A stretch of DNA of 16,860 nucleotides from Acephala macrosclerotiorum (taxonomy: Eukaryota; Ascomycota; Leotiomycetes; Helotiales; Mollisiaceae). Numbering within the stretch: the stretch's first letter is position 1; every line of letters begins with the position of its first letter. A program made the position numbers and the translations under genes. Positions 1 to 10,707 of the stretch are shown piece after piece. The stretch covers positions 1 to 16,860 of the forward strand of contig MU119834.1 in assembly GCA_014904845.1 (NCBI GenBank), read 5' to 3'. A model generated the notes under the pieces. That model saw only the letters and a list, made by a program, of their open reading frames with translations, did not search any database and was not told the DNA's origin.

Positions 1-1665
1 AAAAAAAAAAAAAATAATATAATTTCGTTTTTTTATATAATAAAATCGTTTTAATTACAATAAAAAAAATAAAACTTTTAAAACGTAAATAAAAGTTATT
101 AAAATAAATAAAAATATTTTAAAAAAAATTAATAAACAAATAAAATTATTATAAATAAATAAAAAAATAAAAATAAAAATATTTTAATTAAAAATTCGTT
201 ATTATTTTAAAATTGAACGAATTTTTTTTATTTGTTCAATTTTTAAAAAATTATTTATATTTATTTTTTTTAATTTTATTAAATTCAAAAATACAAATTA
301 CAATTTTAAATTTTTTTTCAATTTTTTAAATACTTTATTTATTATAAAAATTTTTAATCGTTTTTTTTTATATTTATATTTTTATTATTATTAAAATCAA
401 TAAATTAAATAATATTCTCGTTTTTATTATTATTGAAAAAATTTTAATATTTATTTTTTTTAACAAATTTTTTTAAACGATTTTCAATATATAATTTTCG
501 AATTATTATTTCGTTTATTTTTTTGAGTAAATATTTTTTTTTAATTAATTTATTTAATAAATTTAATATTATATATTAAAACGAAATTTTTTTTTCGAAT
601 TAATTTTTTTCGTATTTAATAATAAATATCGAAATATATTTAATTTTATTTACAATTGTATTCTTTTTTTAATTTCAATTTTTTTATATTTTCGTTTTGT
701 ATTTCAATTTATTTAATTCTCAATTTAAAAAAATTTCATTCAATTATATATTTTATTTTAGTCGAAAATTCTCTAAATAAAAAATCGAATTTCAACGAAT
801 AAAACAATTTTTTTATTATAAATTATATAAAATAATTTATATTTAATTAATTTATAAATAATCGTTCGATTTATAAAAAAATTAATTAATAAATATTTCA
901 ATCAATTTTTTTTTGCTTTTTTTTATTAAAATAATCAATATAATAATAATAAATTAATATTTTTATTTAATTATTTTAATTATTTTCAAATTATATACGA
1001 AAATAATAATTCGTTTAATCTCGAGTTTATTCAATTTTTTAATAATAATTTTTTTAAATTCGAGTTTTTTATTCAATTTTATATAATTGAAAATATCGTA
1101 TTTACAAATAATATTATTATAAATAAATTTAATAATTTTTTTAAAAATCCAATTTTTTATTAATTTGATTTTAATTCAATTGAAAAAATTATTTTATATT
1201 ATAATCAAATTATTAAATATTTTATATTACGAAAATTTGATTATATTTATTTCAATACAATAAAATAATAAAATTATTTTTTAAAAATATAAATTTTTTT
1301 CGTATTTCTTTTTGTTTTTATATTAATAATCACTATAGTTTACTATAAAATTTCGAACGTTTTTATAGTATTTTTTTTAATAATATTAATTAATTATTCG
1401 ATAATAAATTTCTTTTTTTAATATATTCGAATTTATTATATAATTCAATTATAATTATTATACGTTATTTTAAATCGTTTAAAGTAAATCGAAATAAATA
1501 AAATTTAATAATATTTTTTTATAGTATTTTATTTCAAATATTATAATTAATAAATTTTGAAATTAATTTACGAAATTTTATTTTTAAAAATTATTTTAAT
1601 CGTTTTAAAATTATTAAATACTAAATAATATTTTAGAAATAATTCGAATAATTATTATTAAAAAA

Positions 1666-1671
<6 letters not shown>

Positions 1672-1701
<30 letters not shown>
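1672..1701. repeat. (ATT)10 microsatellite in copy A
   Basis: Ten uninterrupted ATT units lie in copy A. The matching tract in copy B (10687-10707) is only seven units long and has ATC GTT in its middle. The interruption is a CpG that reads TpA in copy A, so loss of the CpG joined two short tracts, and slippage then probably added three units. Confidence 0.95.
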
Positions 1702-4700
1702 TAGTAATTTATTGATCTCAAAAAAAGCGATTAATATAATATATATAAAAAATATAATTAATATCGAAAATTGAAAATCAAAAATATTAAATTTAAATTT
1801 TTTTTTTAAAATTTGATTTAATAATTCAAATAAACATTTTCGTTTTACGTATTTACTTTTAATTATAAATAATCTATTTTCAATTTTTTAATTAATTTTA
1901 CGTTTTTTAATTAAAATTAAAATTATTTTAATATAATTAAATTCGATTATAATAAATTTATTAATATATATATTTTTTTTAAATTATCGTTTTTTATTTA
2001 CGATTTTTTAAATAATCTATTTATAGTAATATAATTTTTTTTTTAATATATTTAATTTCAAAATCGAATAATCGTATTTAAATAAATCAACAAATAATTA
2101 AAATACTAAAAAAATTTATTATTACTCGATTCAATTAAACGATAAATATATTAATATTCGTTTTAAAAATAAAATAAATATTATATAATCAAAATCGCAA
2201 TTTATAAAAATACTTTAAAAATTTTTAATACTCTTTTTTTATCGTATTATAATTTCATTTAATAATATTTCAAAATTTTAATTCGTATCGAATTACTCGT
2301 TTTTATTTTTTATCGTTATATTAATCAAATATTTTTTTATATTTTTACTAATTAATATCAATATTTAAAATAATTATTTTTTATTTATTAATAAAATTAT
2401 AATAAATTTTATAAAATATTGAAATTGTTATAAATTTATTTTATAAAAATATTATAATAATTTTCTATTTTTTTTATTTAAAAAATTCATTTTTTTTAAT
2501 TAATCGATATAATAACTCGATAATAATATCAAAATATTAAATTTATATTTTATAATAAATACAAATTCTAATAAAAACTTTAATTTTAAAAATATTATTA
2601 GATTTAATTTATTTTAAAATCTTAATAATTTTTATATTTTCAAAAGAACGTTTTTTAAAACTATAAATAAAATCAATAATAATTATTTTATTTTAATAAA
2701 ATTATAATTTAAATTTTATATAAATTTGAATTTTTTTAATTTAATTTAATATTTTATTTAAACTTTAAATAAATTCGAAAACGAATCAATAAATTTCTAA
2801 AAATACTAATTTATTATTATAATTTATATAAAAAATTTAAATTTTTATATTATTTAAAAATAATATTACAATTTTAAAAAATACGTTTTTTAAAATTATT
2901 ATAATAATTCGAACGAATTAAATTATAAAATTGATTACTTTTTAAAGTAATATTATTATTCGTAGAAATTTTAAAAAAATTAAAAAAATTATTATATTTT
3001 TACTTCGAACATTTAATATAAATTAATCGTATTCAAAAAAAAAATCTATCAAAAAAATATAAAAATATTTAACGAATTCTTTAAAAAATTTATTTATAAA
3101 AAAAAAATATATTAACGTTTTTTAAAATAATAAAATTTATTTTTATAATCGCATTAATTAATTAATAATTTTTAATAATTTTTTTTATAATCAAAAATTA
3201 TAAATTTTAATAAAAAAATTTTTTTTTTTCTTCAAGTATTTCGCGATTAAATCGTTTTTAAAATATTTTTATTATAATCGAAAATAAAATTTTAAAACAA
3301 TAAAAAAATTTTTTATTATACTATATATTAAATTGTTTTAATACGAATAAACGAATTAATATTTTTATAAATTTTAAAAACATTTTTTTAATTAAATATT
3401 ATTATTTTTTTATGATTAAATATTTTTTTATTAAATATTTTTTTTTTCAAATTTTTATAATCAGTTTTCAATAAATAGAAATATTAATCACTTGAAAATA
3501 AATCGTAATTTTTTTAATATTAAAACGATTTACAATAATAAATATTTCGTATATTTTTTAATATATTTTTAAAATATTTTTCGCGTTTTAAATTGTTTAA
3601 ATCAATTTTTTCATTTTTTAAAATATTTTTTAATTTTATCGATTAAATCGACAAATCGTATTTACTTTTTTAAATTTAAATTTATATATTGTATTAATAT
3701 TTATATTAAATAAATTTGAATTTAAATTGTTTAATAATAAAATTATTTTTTTTATTCGAGTTTTTTTTTTCGTTTTTATATTCGAAAATTTTTCATTTTT
3801 ATTTTTTTTTAATAATATAAAATAATTAATATTTCGTATTATTCTCGAGATATTTTTTTTTGACGTTTACATTTAAAAATAATAATATTATTATAAAAAA
3901 ATACTTTTTCGTTTTTTTATTGAAAATATTTTTATTTAAAATTTTATTTGCTTTCTTTTTATCAAAAGAAAAAAACGTTTTATAAAAAATCGAAAAAAAT
4001 AATTTCATTTTTTATATTATTTTATTTGCGTTTTTTTTTTGAATTAATAACGTTTATTTTAATCGTATTTATTCTATATAAAATAATATTAAAAATATTT
4101 AATAAAAAAAAATAAAAAAAAATTCATTAAAATATAAAAATCGTTTACGAATTTTAACGTTATATTATTTTTCAATAGTATTAATATTTAATTTCTCGCG
4201 TTGTATTCTTTTTTCAATACTTTTTCAATTTGAAAATACATACGAATATAATAATTTTAGTAATTTAATACAAATAAATTTTCAAAAAAAAAACAATTAT
4301 AATCGTACAAATAGAATTAAAATTTTTAAAATCTTAAAATACGTTATTTTACGAACTATTATTTCTATATTCAATTTATATTTTTATTATAATAATAAAT
4401 AATTATTTTAAAAAGATTTTTTTTTGTATTATTTACAAAAAAAAAGATTTTATATTCGATTCTATATTCAATTTCTATTTTTATAGTTATTATTTCAACG
4501 AATTTGAAATTTTATTTAATAATAATAAACAATTGAAAATTTTCAACGTTTATAATAATATTATCGAAATTTTAAACTATATACATAGAAATAATATAAT
4601 ACTTCGTTTTAATATTCAATATTTCGTATTTTTTACTCGAATTAATTAATTTAAACAAATTAAAATATAATTTAAAAATAATAACAATATATTTCTTTTT

Positions 4701-7295
4701 AATTAATAACAAAAAATCGATTTCTTCGAAATTAATTCTAAATATCATAAAATTTTCAATAATAAAAACAAATTAATTCGTTTTTTTAAACATTTTATAA
4801 AAATTTTAAAAAAATTATTTTATAAAATCAATAATTTTTAATATTTTTTTTATTATAATAATTTTAATATTTATTAATATCAAATAATAAATATTGTTTA
4901 TTTATTATTAATTAGTAATTATTATAATAAAATTCAATATTTTCAAAATATTAATAATTATTTTCATTTTTTTTTTAGATTTTAAAAATTTTTTACAATA
5001 AAACTTTATTAATAAAATTATTATTTTTAGTATTAAATTATTATTTCAAAATTTTATTTTTCAATTAATTTATATTCATTTTTTCTCGCTTTTCGTTTTA
5101 AGCGCTTTATAAAATTTATTATTACAATTCAATCTTTAAATACTTTTTTTTTCTATTTTTACTTTTTATTAAAAGTTTTTTTATACGTTTTGAATTTTGT
5201 TTTTTGATTTATTTGTTATTATCGTATTTATTATTATTATATTTATTAACAATTTTTCATAGAATTTATCAATAATCGCTTTATTAAAACTTTAAATATT
5301 AATATTATTATTATTAAAAATATATAATAATTAATTCGATTTTTTTAAAAAAATGTTATTAGTATTAATTTAATTTTTTCTTAAATAATAAATTGAACAA
5401 ATTTTTAAATTCTTTATATATTTTTAAAACGTTTATTAAAATCGTAAACAAAAAATTCTTTAATTATTTGTTTTATAATTTAATTATATTAATATCGATT
5501 ATTTTTAAATATAAACAATCATAAAAATTAATTACAATTTTAAAAACTATAATACTATTAATCGTTTTTTTTAATAATAATACTCACGATTGATTAATTC
5601 GTCTATAAATAAATAACGATTTACGAAAAAATAATCAATAAAAAAATCGATTTTTTTTATTTTTTATTTATTTAAAATATTCGAAATAATATTATTCGTT
5701 CTATTGATCGTTGTATATAGCGTTAATTTCTATTGTATTTCTTTAAACGATCAATAATATATTTTACAAAAATTCAATCGATATTAAACTATATAAAACT
5801 CTATATTCGCTTTTTTTCATATTATTATATTTTTCTCGTTTACAATTAAAATTCTTTTCTCGTTTATATTCTCGTAAAAAAACAAATTAATTTTGATTTT
5901 AATTTATAAAAATTATAATACTATCTAGTTTTTAAAATATTTTTACAATATTAATATTTAAAACAATTTTTAAATCGTTAAATAATACGATTTTTTTTTT
6001 TTTTAATTTTTTAATAAAATCGTTCATTTGAATTAAAATTTTTAATACGAATATTTATCGAATTTTTTAAATTTGAATAATATATAAAATCGAAAATTGA
6101 AATTCAATATAAATTTTCTTAATAATTACATATATTCTTTATTGGATTTCTTTTATAAATAATTCGAATAAAACGAAAAATAATAAATTATTAATTACAT
6201 TTAAAATCATTTTTTATATTATAATATTCAAATATTTTTATCGAATTTTCAAATATTTTAAATCGTTAATTTCATTATATTACCGTTTTTTCTTTTCATA
6301 TTTATATATAATAATCGTTTTTTCATATATTTTATCGTAATTATAAATAAATATTTCTATCGATTTATAATCGATTTCTTTAAAAATTCGTTTTTTAATA
6401 TACATTGAAAATCTCTTTATAAATTCGCGTTTTTAATATTATTTATTCAATTTATTTCGTTTAATTAATTCTTTAAATACTCGATCGAACAAATTTATAT
6501 ACGTTTTTATTATTAAAAATCTTTTTATAAATTGATTAATAATTTTATATAAAAACTTTATATTTATTCGATAATATTTTCAATCGTATTCACGAAATTC
6601 TTTTTTTAAAGTATTATAAAACTTTTTCTTTAAATAGTTTTTAATATTATATTTTAATATAAATCGAATTTACTTTTTATAAATCGAATTAATATATTGT
6701 AAAAATCGTATTTTTTTGATTTTTGAAATAATTCTATAATTTTCATATATATTATCGTATTATTTTAAAAAAATTGTAATATTGTTTTTTTTAAATTAAA
6801 ATATTTTAAAAGTTCTAAGAAAAAGTATTTGTAATTTTAATACGAGTATATATTTTTTAAAATTTTATATTTTTAAAAAATTATTTTTATTATTTATAGA
6901 AAATTTTCTAGAAAAAATCGATAATATAATTAAAATAAAAATATTTTTTACTGAAAAAAATAAATTTTAACGCAAATAATTTACTGATTTTAATCTTTAA
7001 ATTAAAAATTAATTTAATAATTTAAAAATACGAATTTTCAAATTATTATTTTCAAATTAAATTCGTTTTAAAAATTGATTTTTATTTATATTATTTTCTT
7101 ATAAAAAATTTTTTATTTCAATTTTTACTCAAAATTTTATTTATTTATTCGTTTTAATAAAATATATTTTTCAAATAAATACTTTTTTAATCGATTTCTT
7201 TTAATTAAAATTATTTATTTCAATTTTTTTTATATTATTTTCTAAAATTCGAAATTTATTTTAATTTTATTATTTTAATTTAAAAACAATTACAA

Positions 7296-7312
7296 GCGAT
7301 TCGCGAATTGCG
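7296..7312. other. G+C-dense cluster with palindrome ATTCGCGAAT, copy A
   Basis: This is one of the few places where several CpG lie together: GCGAT, then the 10-base palindrome ATTCGCGAAT at 7299-7308, then TGCGA. The matching site in copy B (16312-16328) keeps most of the cluster but breaks the palindrome with a T to C difference (ATCCGCGAAT) and changes the last CpG to CpA. Retention in both copies may be chance or local protection from mutation; no protein-binding role is shown. Confidence 0.6.
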
Positions 7313-7465
7313 ATTTTTAAAAAAATTAAAACTAAAATATAAAACAATAAAATAATTTCTTTTTTTAATACTATAATTTCTTTTTTTTTTCGTATTAAAA
7401 CTTTTTTTTTTATATTTCAATTTCTATTGAAAATAAAATCAATTACTATAAATAATCGTCGTAAG

Positions 7466-7484
7466 TTTTTTTTTTTTTTTTTTT
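7466..7484. repeat. T19 homopolymer in copy A
   Basis: Nineteen T in a row. The collinear stretch of copy B (16482-16499) is an 18-base mixed pyrimidine tract with five C. Every C of copy B is T here, so the homopolymer was made by C to T changes plus a one-base length change. It is not a convincing terminator or tail: no stem precedes it and no gene is near. Confidence 0.95.
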
Positions 7485-7580
7485 ATATTCATTTTAATAC
7501 TAATTATTTTAAACAATTCAATACGTAATTTTTATAAATCAATACTTTTTTACAATTTTACAATCTCGTAATCAAATTAT

Positions 7581-8945
7581 ATTAATAATTTTAATAATTT
7601 TATAAGACGTAAAACGTTCTATATGAAATATTTATTCGAGTTTTTAATATATATATTTATTGTAAAATCTATTAATAAAACTTTTAATAAATTATTAAAA
7701 TATTTAAACTCGAAATTTTTTTTTTTTGATTATAGTATTTAAATATATTATTAAAAGTTTTAATTAAATTAAATTGAGTTTATTAAAACGCGATATACGT
7801 TTTTTTAATTTTGTTTATTTTAAAGAGAAAATATTTGTTTAAAATTATATATTATTTTAAAAATTTTGTAGAAAATTTTAAAATAATATTATTTTCAATT
7901 TTTATTATTATTATATTTTTAGTTTTTATAAATTTATTATTAATATTATTAATTGTAATTATTTTTTTTTTCAAATAATAATTTATTAATAATTTTTTTT
8001 ATAAATTATTGAAATCGCGTTACACGATTTATATAAACGTATTATAATTATTTTCGTTTCGTTTTTTGTGCGCGAGATTTGTATTTTCGAAGTTTAATAA
8101 AACATTTTTTTAAAATATAATAATAATATTATAAAAATTTCGAAAATAAAAATTAGAATTGTAAAATTTGTATATAAAAAAATAATGTAATAAATTAATT
8201 AAATTTTGAAAGTAGAAAACGCGTAAATTTGAAAAAAAGAAATTTATTAATAAGATCGAAAAAAATTATAAGTTTTTATGTTTGTAAAAAAATTATACAA
8301 AAAAAGTAAATAAATATTTTTGTGTTTTGAATGATTAAAAATTGTAAAATTTGTGAATTTTTGTAGAAAAAGTTTTTAAAGTATATTAATATATGTAATT
8401 AAAATATTGTAATATTAATTCCAAATAAAAAATTTTGAAAATTTTAAGTAAATAATTTCATATTAATTTCTTATAAAACGTATTAAATAAATCTTAAAAA
8501 AAAAGGAATAAAAAAAACAAATACTTGTAAATCGTTTTTATAGAAAAAATATATATAGATTTTTAAAGAAAATCGTTATAAAATACTTAAATAAATAGAG
8601 TATATTCGATTAATAGAATTATTTATATATAAAGTAATACAAATTAAAATTTTAAAGAAATGAGAAAAGAAATAAATAATACTAAAAAAAAATTATAATT
8701 TTTAAATTAGTATAAAATTGAAAAATTGTAATTGAAAAGTTTTAAGAAAAAAAAAGAAAAAAATAGAAAATTTTTTTTTTATAAATTATAGTAAATATTG
8801 TATTAACGAACGTTTGTGTAATTTGAATGTAATTAGATATAATTGAAATGCATTTAAATATATTGAGATATATTTGAAAATGTTTGAATATATTAGAAAA
8901 TATTTTTTGTAAATTTTAAAAATTAAAATTTTTTAGAATTTTTTG
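7581..8945. other. AT-rich spacer between the repeat copies, strongly G-over-C on the plus strand, no gene
   Basis: This 1.37 kb stretch is present once in the window and separates copy A from copy B. It holds no open reading frame, RNA gene or recognisable element. Its composition differs from the repeats: in 8281-8400 I count 14 G and 1 C, so most G lies outside CpG, in TG, AG and GA contexts. The only clearly G+C-denser point is around 8055-8092, with a GCGCGAG cluster at 8070-8076. Several AT-rich inverted repeats occur (for example 7635-7643 with 7706-7714, and 7677-7690 with 7748-7761), but such matches are expected by chance at this base composition. If the RIP model is right, the spacer was mutated along with the flanking duplicates, mainly by C to T on the plus strand. 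Confidence 0.85.
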
Positions 8946-8959
8946 AAAAAAAAAAAAAA
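8946..8959. repeat. A14 run marking the left edge of copy B
   Basis: Fourteen A in a row sit exactly where similarity to copy A begins, and positions 1-14 of the window are also fourteen A. The bases to the left (T-rich then a single G) have no counterpart, because copy A begins at the window edge. An A run at an element end can be a tail remnant or simply a frequent homopolymer in such DNA. On this orientation it would be at the 5' side of the plus strand, so it does not fit a plus-strand poly(A) tail. Confidence 0.7.
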
Positions 8960-9502
8960 GTAATACAATTTCGTTTTTCTATATAATAAAATCGTTTCGA
9001 TTATAATAAAAAAAAGTGAAATTTTCAAAGTGTAAATAAAATTTATTAAAATAAATAAAAATATTCTAAAGAAAATCGATAAAAAAATAAGATTATTGTA
9101 AATAGAAAAAAAAAAAATAGTTTTTTTTCGATTAAAAAATCGTTATTATTTTAAAATTTAACGAGTTTTTTTTATTTATTTAATTTTCAAAGAATCGTAT
9201 ATATTTGTTTTTTTTGATTTTATTGAGTTTAAAAATACGAATTACAATTTTAGTTTTTTTTTCAATTCTTTTTCAATTTTACTTATTACGAAATTTTTTA
9301 GTCGCTTTTTTTTTTGTATCTACATTTTTATTATTATTAAAATCAATAAATTTAATAGTATTTTCGTTTTTACTATTATTCAAAAAATTTCAATATTTTT
9401 TTTTTTTAACGAATTTCTTTAAACGATTTTCAATATATAATTTTCGAATTATCGTTTTATTTACTTTTTCAAATAAATAATTCTTTTTTAATTAATTTAT
9501 TT

Positions 9503-9580
9503 AACGAACTTAATATAAATTCAATTACTTATATAACAATTTAATATTCTTAAATATATTCTAATCAATAAACTTAATAT
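9503..9580. repeat. 64-base segment in copy B only, bounded by a 14-base near-identical direct repeat
   Basis: Copy B carries 64 bases that copy A lacks. The segment is bounded by two direct repeats, 9503-9516 (AACGAACTTAATAT) and 9567-9580 (AATAAACTTAATAT), which differ from each other at two sites, both transitions. Copy A has a single version at about 556-569 (AATAAATTTAATAT). This is the pattern left either by recombination or slippage deletion between short repeats in copy A, or by an insertion with target duplication in copy B. Deletion in A is simpler, because the segment itself shows no element ends. It is the largest indel seen between the copies. Confidence 0.85.
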
Positions 9581-10686
9581 TATATATTAAAACGAAATTC
9601 TTTTCTCGAATTAATTTTTTTTATATTTAATAATAAATATTGAAATATATTTAATTTTATTTGCAATTATACTCTTTTTTTAATCTCGATTTTTTTATAT
9701 TCTCGTTTTATATTTCAATTTATTTGATTCTCAATTTAAAAAGTTTCATTTAATTATATACTTCGTTTCAATCGAAAATTTTTTAAATAAAAAATCGAAT
9801 TTTAATAAATAAAACAATTTTTTTATTATAAATTATATAAAATAATATATATTTAATTAATCTATAAATAATCGTTTGATTTATAAAAAAAATAATTAAT
9901 AAATATTTTAATTAATTTTTTTTACTTTCTTTTATCAAAATAATTAATATAATAATAATAAATTAATATTTTTATTCAATTATTTTATTTTTTTCGAATT
10001 ATATATAAAAATAATAATTTATTTGATTTCGAGTTTATTTAATTCTTTAATAATAATTCCTTTGAATTCGAACTTTTCGTTCAATTTTATATGATTAAAA
10101 ATATCGTATTTACAAATAATATTATTATAAATAAATTTAATAATTTTTTTAAAAATCCAATTTTTTATTAATTTGATTTTAATTTAATCGAAAAAATCAT
10201 TTCATATTATAATCAAATTATTAACTATTTTATATTACAAAAGTTTAATTATATTTATTTCAATGTAATAAAATAATAAAATTATTTTTTAAAAATACAA
10301 AATTTTCTCGTATTTTTTTTTAGTTTTTATACTAATAATTATTATAATTTGCTACAAAATTTTGAACGTTTTTATAGTATTTTTTTTTAGTAGTATTGAT
10401 TAATTATTTGATAATAAATACTTTTTTTTTTAATATGTTCAAATTTATTATATAATTTAATTATAATTATTATATATTGTTTTAAATCGTTTAAAATAAA
10501 TCGAAATAAATAAAATTTAATAAAAAATTTTTATAATATTTTATTTCAAACGTTATAATCGATAAATTTTTAAATTAATTTATAGAATTTTATTTTCGAA
10601 AACTATTTTAATCGTTTTAAAATTATTAAATATTAAATAATATTTTAAAAATAATTCGAATAATTATTATTAAAAAAAAGAATAGT

Positions 10687-10707
10687 ATTATTATCGTTAT
10701 TATTATT
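10687..10707. repeat. Interrupted ATT tract in copy B, counterpart of the (ATT)10 tract
   Basis: Seven trinucleotide units read ATT ATT ATC GTT ATT ATT ATT. The central CpG probably preserves the older state that copy A lost by transitions on both bases. The tract carries no other evident function. Confidence 0.9.

Larger units (their letters stand above)
1..7580. repeat. Copy A of a 7.6 kb diverged direct repeat (AT-degraded, noncoding)
   Basis: This is the left copy of the long direct repeat; its partner is 8946-16595. Position 1 matches 8947, 2101 matches 11109, 5697 matches 14705 and 7570 matches 16585, so the copies are collinear throughout. Mismatches are almost all C/T or G/A. Surviving G+C is mostly in CpG. 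Composition varies locally: 4081-4140 holds a single G/C base, whereas 5697-5790 is about 22% G+C. No open reading frame of useful length crosses it and stops are dense in all frames. I see no long terminal repeats, inverted ends, tRNA or rRNA. Similarity ends just after 7580, where the spacer begins. The left end coincides with the window edge, so the true start may lie outside. It could be a dead transposon or a duplicated genomic block; the family cannot be recognised. Confidence 0.95.

Noticed and set aside
1200..1245. A 12-base perfect inverted repeat (1200-1211 with 1234-1245)
   Set aside because: The right arm is altered in copy B (about 10243-10255), so the hairpin is not conserved, and the arms are nearly pure A+T.
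3826..4008. A 60-codon minus-strand frame in copy A
   Set aside because: It is Lys, Asn, Phe and Ile rich, as any AT-rich frame would be. Its ATG is not present in copy B (about 12834-13015), and no relative or domain is recognised.
5521..5790. Possible decayed protein-coding region on the minus strand
   Set aside because: Taking the G or C state wherever the copies differ, I read the minus strand in all three frames. Each had only stops that C to T changes could explain, and each looked equally protein-like. The test does not single out a frame, so no gene or family is claimed.
7635..7761. Nested inverted repeats in the spacer (9 bases TTCGAGTTT with AAACTCGAA; 14 bases 7677-7690 with 7748-7761)
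   Set aside because: At this composition a 14-base inverted match within 100 bases is expected a few times in the window. There is no second copy of the spacer to test conservation.
8157..8354. A 15-base direct repeat in the spacer (8157-8171 and 8340-8354)
   Set aside because: Given the A, T and G frequencies there, about half a match of this length is expected by chance.
9205..9480. A 91-codon plus-strand frame in copy B
   Set aside because: It begins with TTG, not ATG, and is almost all Phe, Leu, Ile and other residues of T-rich codons. The same frame in copy A meets a stop after about 20 codons. It looks like an artefact of T-rich sequence.
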